A stretch of 64,000 nucleotides of DNA from NCBI RefSeq assembly GCF_945956965.1, contig NZ_CAMFJS010000006.1, forward strand, positions 1-64,000, written 5' to 3'. How positions within the stretch are numbered: position 1 is the stretch's first letter; the number at the start of each line of letters is the position of its first letter. This DNA comes from an uncultured Roseateles sp. GTDB taxonomy: Bacteria; Pseudomonadota; Gammaproteobacteria; Burkholderiales; Burkholderiaceae_C. Both the position numbers and the translations under genes were made by a program. This document shows, one piece after another, positions 8,732-16,740 of this stretch. Under the pieces are notes generated by a model. It worked only from the letters and a program-made list of their open reading frames with translations, was not told where the DNA came from and did no database searches.

Positions 8732-10566
8732 TTTTCGGGGTGACGCTCGCTGGCGATGTCGACGAACTGCCACCAATCCAGCCAGAACAGCGGCCGGTAG
8801 TATCCGATCAGCCAGGGCTGGCTCAGGTCGGTGTAAATCCGGTGGACATGCGGTTTGTAGGGCGCAAAGGCCGCGCCGATGCGCTTGGCCTGCAGAAACA
8901 AAGCCTCGCGCTCGGGGCCGTTGGGCAGGCCTTGCAGACGATCGTAAATGGCATTGAATTCGGGGTTGTTGAAACGTGCCAGGTTTTGCCCTTTGGCCGT
9001 GCCGTACAGGCGTTGCAGGGCTTTTTGGCCGTCCAGCTGTTCGGCGCGTGAGCCCACGCTCCAGATCATGAAGCGGCCGGCGCGTGCGGCCTTGAGGTTC
9101 TCGGGCCACTGGGCCACCTTCATGCTGAGCTTGAGGCCCAACTCGTTCATGGCTTTTTGCCATTGCTCATCGAGCTGGCGTGAGGCTGCGTCGGACTGGG
9201 TATTGCGCAGCAGGACCAGCGGACTGCCGTCGGGCTGCTCACGCCAGCCGTCACCATTGCGGTCCACATAGCCGTAAACATCCAGCAGCGCTTTGGCGCG
9301 CGCCATATCGTGGCTGGACAAATCACTCCGGTAGTCGGCCGCGTAGCCGGTGGTGTGGGGCGCCAGATTGCTTTGCGCCGGCACGGCCTGGCCGCGCCGC
9401 ACCAGGCGGATTTCGCGCTCAATGTCCAGCGCCAGTGAAATGGCGCGGCGCAGCGCCACCTTCTCGGCCGTCATGCCGCCGACCAGCGGGTCTTCCATAT
9501 TGAAGACGCTCAAGGTCACGTCCGAACCCACCTGGCGCCGGGGCTGGATGCCGCGCTTGGCCAGTGTGGGCGCCAGCTGGCCGCCGGGCATGGCTTGGTC
9601 GATGAAGTCTTCCGGCACCTGCTCCAGAAAGTCTTGCTCGGCGCTCAGAAAAGACAGCCAGCGCGGCTGCGCCTCTTCGATGATGCTGACCTCGACACGG
9701 TCCAGCATGGGAATGCGGCGGCCTTGGAAGCGGGCCAGCAAGGCCTGACCCTCGGCATCATCCGCCGCGGGCTGGGCCTCGTAGAAACGCTCACGGTAAG
9801 CGGGGTTGCGCGCCAGCACGATCAGGGAAGAACGCCGCCAGCTTTTGAGCACAAAGGGGCCGGTGCCGACTGGATGCTCACCGACCTTGCTGCCGTAATG
9901 CTCGGCCACCTCGCGCGCGACGGCGCCGAACAAGTCATTGCTGCTGAGCAGCATCTCCTGCAAGCGCGGCCGCGGCTGGGCGGTTTGCAGCTGCAAGGTG
10001 TAGCGGTCCAGGGCGCGCAAGCCCGGCACAGCGGCGTCGTAGTTGAAGGGCTTTTTGTCCCGCAGGGCGCGCTGGCGCAGCTCGGCCAGGCCGATCAGGC
10101 CGGCCTCCTCCACCGTGGTCCAGTTGGGGCTTTTCAGCGCGGGGTCGGCGTAGCGCTTGTAGCTGTAGACGAAATCTTCGGCCACCAGTTCGCGCCTTTG
10201 GCCCTTGAAGGCGGGGTCGTCCGCGAAGTAGATGCCGGGCCGCAGGCGCACGGTCCAGGTTTTGAAATCGGCGCTGACCTCGGGCTGGCCGGCCGCGATC
10301 AAGGGCACGATCTTGGCGGGCCGCGCCAGGTGGTCGTAGCCGTAGAGCGCTTCGAACACATGGGCGGTAATGACGCGCGAGTAGATGTCGTTGATCTGGC
10401 TCGGGTCGAAGGTGGTTTCGGCCGTGCGGAAGGCGTAGCGCAGCACCTTGGGCTCGCTTGCAGCGGCAGGTGCCGCGTTCTGTGCCTGCCCCGGCGCGGG
10501 CTGCATGAGCGCAAGGGCCAGGGTCAGAACCCCCAGGCAGGACAACATCGTCATCTTCTTTTCCAT
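8728..10566 (-). CDS. ABC peptide-type solute-binding protein 2 of 4
   Basis: A 612-residue family-5 solute receptor. I chose the ATG at 10566 (MEKKMTMLSCL), which begins a short Sec signal peptide ending at GQAQ; AGGA lies 11 bases upstream. The mature part follows the shared pattern of VLRYAFRTAETTFDP, ADDPAFKGQRRELVAEDFVYSYKRYADP, HPVGTGPFVL, GYVDRNGDGWRE and a C-terminal LDWWQFVDIASE. It is separated from receptor 1 by about 100 bases and overlaps receptor 3 by four bases. The periplasmic receptor role is established for the family; the ligand is unknown. Confidence 0.88.
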   Translation of the reverse strand: MEKKMTMLSCLGVLTLALALMQPAPGQAQNAAPAAASEPKVLRYAFRTAETTFDPSQINDIYSRVITAHVFEALYGYDHLARPAKIVPLIAAGQPEVSADFKTWTVRLRPGIYFADDPAFKGQRRELVAEDFVYSYKRYADPALKSPNWTTVEEAGLIGLAELRQRALRDKKPFNYDAAVPGLRALDRYTLQLQTAQPRPRLQEMLLSSNDLFGAVAREVAEHYGSKVGEHPVGTGPFVLKSWRRSSLIVLARNPAYRERFYEAQPAADDAEGQALLARFQGRRIPMLDRVEVSIIEEAQPRWLSFLSAEQDFLEQVPEDFIDQAMPGGQLAPTLAKRGIQPRRQVGSDVTLSVFNMEDPLVGGMTAEKVALRRAISLALDIEREIRLVRRGQAVPAQSNLAPHTTGYAADYRSDLSSHDMARAKALLDVYGYVDRNGDGWREQPDGSPLVLLRNTQSDAASRQLDEQWQKAMNELGLKLSMKVAQWPENLKAARAGRFMIWSVGSRAEQLDGQKALQRLYGTAKGQNLARFNNPEFNAIYDRLQGLPNGPEREALFLQAKRIGAAFAPYKPHVHRIYTDLSQPWLIGYYRPLFWLDWWQFVDIASERHPEK

Positions 10567-10667
10567 CAAAAGACAAATCCTGTTGCCAGCGCCTGGTGCT
10601 GCAGGCGGCGCCGGTGAGGGTTGCGGGCGGACCATGCGGCCCGGCGGTTGCGCCGGGGTGAGCGCTA

Positions 10668-12572
10668 CTACTGCTGCGCCGCCTTTTGTGCCACGGGGTC
10701 GATGTCTACATAGTTCCAGTAGGTGCGGACGAAGACATTGCGCTCATAGCCCTTGACCCAGGGTTGCGCCAGGTCGGTGAAGACGCGGTGCACGTCCATC
10801 TTGTAGGGCATATAGGCAATCAGCAGGCGCTGGGCCTCGCGCATGACGGCCAGGCGCTCGGGGCCGTCGGGCAGGGCTTTTTGTTTTTGGTAGAGCGCGT
10901 CATAGGCCGGCAGATTGAAGCGGGCCTTATTGCCCTTGCTCTTGCTGTCGCCCAGGGCCAAGAAGGTGTCGTTGTCGGGCGTGGTTGCCACCCAGCTCAC
11001 GCCCCACATCTGCAGCTTGCCGGCATTGGCGGACTTGAGGTTCTCCGGCCATTTGGCGGACTTGAAGACCATCTTGACCTGCAAGGCGTCCAGGCCCTTG
11101 TTCCACAGTTCGATCAGCTGGCGGCTGGTGCTGTCGGGCTGGGTCGCGTACTCGATGCGCAGCGGCGAGCCGTCGGGCATATCGCGCCAGCCGTCGCCGT
11201 TCTTGTCGGTATAGCCATACAGATCGAGCAAGGCCTTGGCCTTGGCCAAGTTGTATTCGCTCATCTCCGACTTGAAGGCCGGGTCATAGCCGAACACACC
11301 AGGGATGGACGGGCCTTGCACCGCGATGGCCTGGCCGCGCCGGGCCAGGCGGATCTGCTTGTCCACGTCCATGGCCAGGGAGATGGCGCGGCGCAGCGCG
11401 ATCTTCTCCGGCGTGTAGCCGCCCACCGTCTTGTCTTCCATATTGAAATAGGAGAAGGCGATCTCGGGGTAAATGAAGCGCGTCATCTGCACGCCCTTCT
11501 TGGCCAGCGTGGGCGCCAGCTTGTTGCCCGGGAAGGCGATGCCGGCAAACTCAAACGGCACTTCGGGCAGCACATCGGCCTCGTCGCCCACGAAGGACAG
11601 CCAGCGCGGCTGGTTCTCTTCGATGATGGCGATTTCCACCCGGTCGATCATGGGGATGCGTTTGCCCTGCAGCTCCTTGGCCTGGGCGGCCAGTTCGGGC
11701 TTGTCGGCGGGGGGCTGCTCGCGGTAATACTCCTCGCGGAAATTGGGGTTCTTCTCCAGCACGATCTTGCTGCTGCGGCGCCACTCGGTCAGCGCCCAGG
11801 CATTGGTGCCGACGGGATGCTCCATGATCTTGTCGCCATAGAACTCCACCACCTCGCGGGCCACGGCGCCCAGGAAGGCGTGGTCAGCAAATTGGTAGAT
11901 GAAGCGCGGGTCGCCCACCCCCAGCTTGACCTGGAATTTGTAGCGGCTGAGCGCTTGCAGGCCTTCCACCGGCTGGTCGTAGTCAAACGGCTTCTTGGCC
12001 TTCATCAGCTTCTGGCGCAGCTCCGAGAGGCCCAGAATCTTGACGTTTTCCAGCAGATAGAGGTTCTGGCTCTTCCAGCGCGGGTCGTAGTGGCGCTTGA
12101 TGGTGTAGATGTAGTCGGCCGCGGTCAGCTCGCGCTTCTTGCCATTGAAAGCCGCATCGTCGTTGAAGTAGATGCCGGGCTTGACTTCAAAGGTGAGGGT
12201 CTTGAAATCGGCCGAAATCTCGGGCATGGCCACCAAGGTGTTGGGCTGCAGCTTGGGCGTGCTGGACAGGTACTCGTACTTCAGCGGCGCGTCGAAGATG
12301 CCGGCGGCCACGGTCTTGGAATAGGTGTCAGAGATTTGTGCCGGGTCAAAGCCGGTTTCCGCCACGCGGAAGGCGTAGCGCAGGACTTTTTGTGGCGCGG
12401 CGGGCTTGGCCTGGCTTGGTGCATCGCTGGCTTGTGCCTGAGCGTTGCCGCTGGACAGTGCGCATAGCGCGGTGGCCATGACGAGGGCCGGGACGGTGGC
12501 GAAGGCGGCCAAACGCTGGCGCAAAAGGAAAGGCCGGGGCCGGGCCGGATGGGCCGTGGTGGCGTGAATCAC
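10668..12572 (-). CDS. ABC peptide-type solute-binding protein 1 of 4 (most divergent)
   Basis: A 634-residue family-5 solute receptor, the first gene of the leftward receptor array. The GTG at 12572 is preferred because AGGAA lies nine bases upstream; it gives a basic N-terminus and a long Sec signal ending near SGNAQAQA. It keeps LRYAFRVAETGFDP and the GYTDKNGDGWRD loop, but the conserved HPVGTGPF/L block of its paralogues is replaced by HPVGTNAWAL, and the early region (AGIFDAPLKYEYLSS) also differs. That suggests a different ligand or mode of docking. It sits next to the divergent promoter region shared with the permease operon. Confidence 0.88.
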   Translation of the reverse strand: MIHATTAHPARPRPFLLRQRLAAFATVPALVMATALCALSSGNAQAQASDAPSQAKPAAPQKVLRYAFRVAETGFDPAQISDTYSKTVAAGIFDAPLKYEYLSSTPKLQPNTLVAMPEISADFKTLTFEVKPGIYFNDDAAFNGKKRELTAADYIYTIKRHYDPRWKSQNLYLLENVKILGLSELRQKLMKAKKPFDYDQPVEGLQALSRYKFQVKLGVGDPRFIYQFADHAFLGAVAREVVEFYGDKIMEHPVGTNAWALTEWRRSSKIVLEKNPNFREEYYREQPPADKPELAAQAKELQGKRIPMIDRVEIAIIEENQPRWLSFVGDEADVLPEVPFEFAGIAFPGNKLAPTLAKKGVQMTRFIYPEIAFSYFNMEDKTVGGYTPEKIALRRAISLAMDVDKQIRLARRGQAIAVQGPSIPGVFGYDPAFKSEMSEYNLAKAKALLDLYGYTDKNGDGWRDMPDGSPLRIEYATQPDSTSRQLIELWNKGLDALQVKMVFKSAKWPENLKSANAGKLQMWGVSWVATTPDNDTFLALGDSKSKGNKARFNLPAYDALYQKQKALPDGPERLAVMREAQRLLIAYMPYKMDVHRVFTDLAQPWVKGYERNVFVRTYWNYVDIDPVAQKAAQQ

Positions 12573-12857
12573 GATGTTCGGTTCCTGGAACGACAAAAAT
12601 GGAGCGGGCATTCTTTTGGACCGCCTCGCCAAACGCGCAGTCTACGGCGGCGCCGCCGGCGAAGTGGGCGCACTACGCCCGCCAGGCCCTTTATTTGCGG
12701 GCTACCGGACAAATGCCAGGGCAGCTCGCGCGCTCATTCGACTAGACTCGCGCCACATTTCTTTCCCGACCCCCTTTGTCGAGCTCAGGGCCCATCACAA
12801 GCGGGTTCAGGCTCACCGCCGTGTCAGCGCACGGTTGTTTCTTGGAGATCCGTAGTA
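12573..12857. promoter_or_regulatory. Divergent intergenic region of the peptide-importer locus
   Basis: These 285 bases separate the first receptor gene (leftward) from the first permease gene (rightward) and must hold the promoters of both transcripts. I see a perfect GGCGGCGCCGCC palindrome at 12646-12657 but no convincing -35/-10 pair, so specific promoters are not claimed. Confidence 0.5.
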
Positions 12858-13796
12858 ATGGTGGCCTATCTGTTCAGGCGCCTGTGGCAAATGATTCCGA
12901 CCCTGTTGGGGGTCGTGCTGCTGGTGTTCTTTCTTTTCAAATTCTTCGGCGGTGACCCGGCCGAAATCATGGGCGGCTTGAATGCCAGCCCCGAGCAGAT
13001 CAATGCCATCCGCGAGCAGCTGGGCCTGAACAAGCCGCTGTGGGAGCAGCTGTGGATCTTCATCAAGCAGATCGTCACCTTTGACTGGGGCAAGAGCTGG
13101 GCCACCAATGAGCAGGTGTCGAGCCTGTTCGCCAGCCGCCTGCCGGCCACGCTGACGGTGATGCTGCCCATCCTGATTCTGGAAGTGCTGCTGGCGATTC
13201 CCTTCGCCCTGGCCGTGGCCTATGTGCGCGGCAGCCTGACCGACCGTGTGGTGATGATCGTCAGCACCGTGGCGGTGTCGATCTCGCTGCTGGTTTATGT
13301 GATCGTGGGCCAATACCTGTTCGCCTTCCGCCTGGGCTGGTTCCCGGTGCAGGGCTGGACGGACAGCGTCTGGACCAACCTCACCACTTACGCGCCCCTG
13401 CCCATTTTTGTGGCGGTGGCGGTGGCGATTGCGCCTTACACCCGCTTGTATCGCACCTTCTTCCTTGACGAAATCGGCCACGACTATGTGCGCACCGCGC
13501 GCGCCAAGGGCCTGACCGAGCGCACGATTCTGCTCAAGCATGTGCTGCGCAACGCCATGATTCCCATCATGACCAATATCTCGGTGGCACTGCCGGGCGT
13601 GTTCGTGGGCAGCTTTTTGCTGGAGGTGTTCTTCTCCATCCCCGGCCTGGGCCGTGAGATCTTGCTGGCGGTGAACCGCAGCGACTACCCCGTGATTCAG
13701 GCCTTCGCGATCTACATCGCCTTCCTGACCATGGTGGTGAACTTGATTACCGACCTGCTTTACAAGCTGGTTGATCCACGGGTGGTGCTGAAATGA
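12858..13796 (+). CDS. ABC peptide transporter permease (DppB/OppB type)
   Basis: A 312-residue inner-membrane permease of the binding-protein-dependent family. The first membrane helix (MIPTLLGVVLLVFFLFKFFGGDP) and the following AIREQLGLNKPLWEQ segment are typical of DppB/OppB. The EAA loop that contacts the ATPase is in DYVRTARAKGLTERTILLKHVLRNAMIPI. The ATG at 12858 is chosen because it starts at the first helix and has GGAG upstream, although with rather wide spacing. It overlaps the next permease in an ATGA arrangement. With the neighbouring permease it should form the membrane channel for ligands delivered by the four divergent receptors. Confidence 0.92.
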   Translation: MVAYLFRRLWQMIPTLLGVVLLVFFLFKFFGGDPAEIMGGLNASPEQINAIREQLGLNKPLWEQLWIFIKQIVTFDWGKSWATNEQVSSLFASRLPATLTVMLPILILEVLLAIPFALAVAYVRGSLTDRVVMIVSTVAVSISLLVYVIVGQYLFAFRLGWFPVQGWTDSVWTNLTTYAPLPIFVAVAVAIAPYTRLYRTFFLDEIGHDYVRTARAKGLTERTILLKHVLRNAMIPIMTNISVALPGVFVGSFLLEVFFSIPGLGREILLAVNRSDYPVIQAFAIYIAFLTMVVNLITDLLYKLVDPRVVLK

Positions 13797-14851
13797 GTGC
13801 GGTTTTGTCATCCAATAACCAGGCGGCGCCCAAGGCCGTGAATAAGTCTGAGGGCGTCTGGCACGCCGCCTGGCGCCGTCTGCGCAGCGACAAAGTCGGC
13901 ATGGTCTCGATGGTGGTGGTGGGCTTTTTCCTGCTGCTGGTGATCGCCTCCAGCACCGGCATGGTCGCCAAGAACTGGCAAAAGGAAGTGGGCGTGCCGA
14001 ATGCGCCGCCAACCATCATGGGCCCCGCGCCCGCTGAGGCGCAAGGCGCCCTGGTGGCGCCCAAAGGCCCCAATGTGGACCTGAGCGATATCGACCCGCT
14101 TGCACCGAAATACGCCGAGTGGGAAGAGCGCGCCAAGGCCTACAAAACCGAGGTGACCGTCAAGGCCGAAACCCTGCCCCTGGGCGGCGACCGCCTGGGC
14201 CGCGATGTCTTGGCCAAGGTGATCAAGGGCGCCGAAGTCTCCATTCTGGTGGGCGTGTTGGCGGCCGTGGTGGCCACCATCATCGGCACCGTGTTGGGCG
14301 CCCTGTCGGGCTTCTTCGGCGGCAAGGTGGGCGACTTCCTGGAGTGGGTCTACAACGTCTTCACCGCCATCCCCAGCATCTTGCTGATCTTCGCCTTCGC
14401 GGTGATCTTCGGCCGTGGTGTCTTGTCGGTGGTGATGATTCTGGGCCTGGCCGGCTGGACCGGCATTTACCGCCTGATCCGCGCTGAATTCATGAAGCAC
14501 TCGGTGCGCGAATATGTGCGCTCGGCCGAGGCGATTGGTGCTTCCAAGTTCTCGCGCATGTTCAAGCACATCCTGCCCAATGTCTCGCACGTGGCGCTGG
14601 TGCAGCTGAGCTTGCATGTGGTGGGCTTCATCAAGAGCGAAGTGATTCTGTCCTACCTCGGCCTGGGCGTGGGCGTGGACCAAGTGTCCTGGGGCACCAT
14701 GTTGAGCGAGTCGCAGAGCGAGCTGATCCTGGGCTACTGGTGGCAGCTGGCGGCGGTGACGGCCGTCATGGCCATCTTCGTGACCGCCTTCGCGCTGTTT
14801 ACCGATGCCTTGCGCGACGCGCTGGACCCCAAACTGCGCGGCCTGGAGTGA
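13793..14851 (+). CDS. ABC peptide transporter permease (DppC/OppC type)
   Basis: A 352-residue second permease. It has a cytoplasmic N-terminus (HAAWRRLRSDKVGMVSM), a first helix, an unusually long periplasmic segment of about 100 residues, then LPLGGDRLGRDVLAKVIKGAEVS, the family signature that opens the permease domain. The EAA loop is EYVRSAEAIGASKFSRMFKHILPN. The start codon overlaps the stop of the DppB-type gene by four bases. It ends eight bases before the fused ATPase gene, so the three form an operon. The family call is secure; the long insertion before the signature is longer than in E. coli DppC. Confidence 0.92.
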   Translation: MSAVLSSNNQAAPKAVNKSEGVWHAAWRRLRSDKVGMVSMVVVGFFLLLVIASSTGMVAKNWQKEVGVPNAPPTIMGPAPAEAQGALVAPKGPNVDLSDIDPLAPKYAEWEERAKAYKTEVTVKAETLPLGGDRLGRDVLAKVIKGAEVSILVGVLAAVVATIIGTVLGALSGFFGGKVGDFLEWVYNVFTAIPSILLIFAFAVIFGRGVLSVVMILGLAGWTGIYRLIRAEFMKHSVREYVRSAEAIGASKFSRMFKHILPNVSHVALVQLSLHVVGFIKSEVILSYLGLGVGVDQVSWGTMLSESQSELILGYWWQLAAVTAVMAIFVTAFALFTDALRDALDPKLRGLE

Positions 14852-14858
14852 TTTGAAA

Positions 14859-16553
14859 ATGTTGTTGAGTATTCAAGACCTCAAAGTCGCTTTCCGCATG
14901 GGCCGCGCTAACGGCCAGATGCAGCGCACCCTGGCCGTCAAGGGCGTCAGCTTTGACGTGCCGGAAAATTCCACCGTCGCCCTGGTGGGCGAGTCGGGTT
15001 CGGGCAAGAGCGTGACCGCCATGTCCATCCTCAATCTGCTGCCCGAGAATGCCGAGCGCCAGGGCAAGATCTTGTTCCAGGGCCGGGACCTGCTGCAGAC
15101 CTCGCTGAGCGAGTTGCAAGGCATTCGCGGCCGTGAGATCGCCTGCGTGTTCCAGGACCCGATGAGCTCGCTCAACCCGGTGTTCACCGTGGCTGACCAG
15201 ATCATGGAGTCCCTGATCAAGCACATGGGCATGAGCAAGCGCCAGGCCCTGGTGCGGGCCGAGGAACTGCTCAACGAAGTGGGCATCCCCGACCCCAAGC
15301 GCCGCCTGCACAGCTACCCGCATGAGATGTCGGGCGGCCAGCAGCAGCGCGTCATGATTGCCGTGGCCCTGGCTTGCTCGCCCAAGCTGCTGATCGCTGA
15401 CGAACCCACCACTGCCTTGGACGTGACCATCCAGCGCCAGGTGATGGAGTTGCTGGCCAAGCTCAAGGAAACGCACAAGATGAGCTTGCTGTTCATCTCG
15501 CATGACCTGGGTGTGGTGGGTGAGATCTCCGACCAGGTGGTGGTGATGCGCCATGGCGAGATCCGCGAGAAGGCGCCCGTGGCGCAGATCTTCAAGAGCC
15601 CACAAGACAGCTACACCAAGGCCTTGCTGGCCTGCCGCCCCTCGCTGGACGAGAACCCCGACCGTCTGATGGTGATCGACGACCACATCGCCGGCCGCGT
15701 GGCCACGGCGGCCGTCAATCGCAAAGACCCCAACGCGCCGGTGATTCTGGAAGCCAAGGGCCTGAAGAAGAGCTTTTTCTTCAAGTCCGGCCTGTTCAGC
15801 AAAAAGGAGTTTGTGGCGGTCAAGGACGTCAACTTCAAGCTGCGCAAAGGCTACACCCTGGGTGTGGTGGGCGAGTCCGGCTCGGGCAAGACCACCATGG
15901 GCCTGACCCTGCTGCGCTTGCATGAGCCCACCGGTGGCGAGGTACTGTTCGAGGGCAAAGACCTGTTGAAGATGAGCGGCCCGGACTGGCAGCAGATGCG
16001 CCGCCGCATTCAGGTGGTGTTCCAGAACCCCTATGCCTCGCTGAACCCGCGCTTCACCATCGCCCAGACCTTGGTCGAGCCGATGGAGATCCACAATATC
16101 GGCAAGGATTACGAGGAGCGCCTGGCCCGTGCCAGCGCCTTGTTGAAGAAGGTCGGGCTGGATGAATCGGTGCTGGGCAAGTACCCGCATGAGTTCTCGG
16201 GCGGCCAACGCCAGCGCATCGCCATCGCCCGCTGCCTGACGCTCAACCCCGAGGTGCTGGTGCTGGACGAATCGGTGTCGGCGCTGGACGTGTCGGTGCA
16301 GGCCCAGGTGCTGAATTTGCTGAAGGATTTGCAGGACGAGTTCGGCCTGTCCTATATCTTCATCAGCCATGACCTGGCGGTGGTGAAGTTCATCTCCGAC
16401 GAAGTGCTGGTGATGCAAAACGGCGATGTGGTGGAGCAAAGCGAAACCCAGGCCCTGCTCAAGCATCCCAAGCAAGAGTACACGCGCCGCCTGCTGGGCG
16501 CCGTGCCGCGCGGCTACCAGCCGGCGGCGGAGATGGCCGCCAACGCGGCCTGA
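14859..16553 (+). CDS. Fused double ABC ATPase (OppD-OppF / YejF type)
   Basis: A 564-residue cytoplasmic protein with two complete ABC ATPase domains. Domain 1 has GESGSGKS near residue 46, the signature MSGGQQQRV and Walker [13 protein letters not shown]. Domain 2 has GESGSGKT near residue 338, [10 protein letters not shown] and [12 protein letters not shown]. It corresponds to OppD and OppF joined in one chain, as in YejF. The ATG at 14859 gives the usual [12 protein letters not shown] opening; longer upstream reading has no support. It closes the permease operon and is followed 30 bases later by an intrinsic terminator. It powers import by the permease pair. Confidence 0.93.
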   Translation: MLLSIQDLKVAFRMGRANGQMQRTLAVKGVSFDVPENSTVALVGESGSGKSVTAMSILNLLPENAERQGKILFQGRDLLQTSLSELQGIRGREIACVFQDPMSSLNPVFTVADQIMESLIKHMGMSKRQALVRAEELLNEVGIPDPKRRLHSYPHEMSGGQQQRVMIAVALACSPKLLIADEPTTALDVTIQRQVMELLAKLKETHKMSLLFISHDLGVVGEISDQVVVMRHGEIREKAPVAQIFKSPQDSYTKALLACRPSLDENPDRLMVIDDHIAGRVATAAVNRKDPNAPVILEAKGLKKSFFFKSGLFSKKEFVAVKDVNFKLRKGYTLGVVGESGSGKTTMGLTLLRLHEPTGGEVLFEGKDLLKMSGPDWQQMRRRIQVVFQNPYASLNPRFTIAQTLVEPMEIHNIGKDYEERLARASALLKKVGLDESVLGKYPHEFSGGQRQRIAIARCLTLNPEVLVLDESVSALDVSVQAQVLNLLKDLQDEFGLSYIFISHDLAVVKFISDEVLVMQNGDVVEQSETQALLKHPKQEYTRRLLGAVPRGYQPAAEMAANAA

Positions 16554-16570
16554 GTCCTCCGGCACGATCT

Positions 16571-16584
16571 GTGATCTCGATCAA
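16571..16584. promoter_or_regulatory. FNR/ANR-like half-perfect palindrome
   Basis: GTGATCTCGATCAA differs by one base from the FNR-family consensus TTGAT-N4-ATCAA. It lies between the ATPase stop and the terminator, about 160 bases before the first GGDEF gene. The site partly overlaps the terminator stem, so its use as an operator is uncertain. Confidence 0.25.
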
Positions 16585-16609
16585 AGGCGGCACCCGTGCC
16601 GCCTTTTTT
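16583..16609 (+). terminator. Intrinsic terminator of the permease/ATPase operon
   Basis: AAAGGCGGCAC pairs with GTGCCGCCTTT across a very short loop, and the stem runs into a six-base T tract. It starts 30 bases after the stop of the fused ATPase gene and separates that operon from the GGDEF genes. Confidence 0.9.
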
Positions 16610-16740
16610 GTGGTTTGGCCCGGTGTTTATTCGAGATAAACCCGTAGGCGCACGGCCGGATGCCGATATCCGTTGCTGGCGTGGCCTACCATGTAAGTGG
16701 ACTCCTTTGATCATTACGTCACGGTTGAGCGCATGGGTGG

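Noticed and set aside
6833-9163. A 776-residue frame extending the third receptor far upstream
   Set aside because: The first ~140 residues are the out-of-frame reading of receptor 2; the signal peptide and an ATGA overlap place the start at 8731.
10686-12467. 593-residue plus-strand frame opposite receptor 1
   Set aside because: It is antisense to a conserved receptor and carries only compositional resemblance.
12646-12657. GGCGGCGCCGCC palindrome as an operator
   Set aside because: In such GC-rich DNA, GC-only palindromes of this length arise often; there is no further support.
12549-12857. N-terminal extension of the first permease
   Set aside because: It covers the divergent promoter region and has no membrane-protein character; the first helix starts right at ATG 12858.
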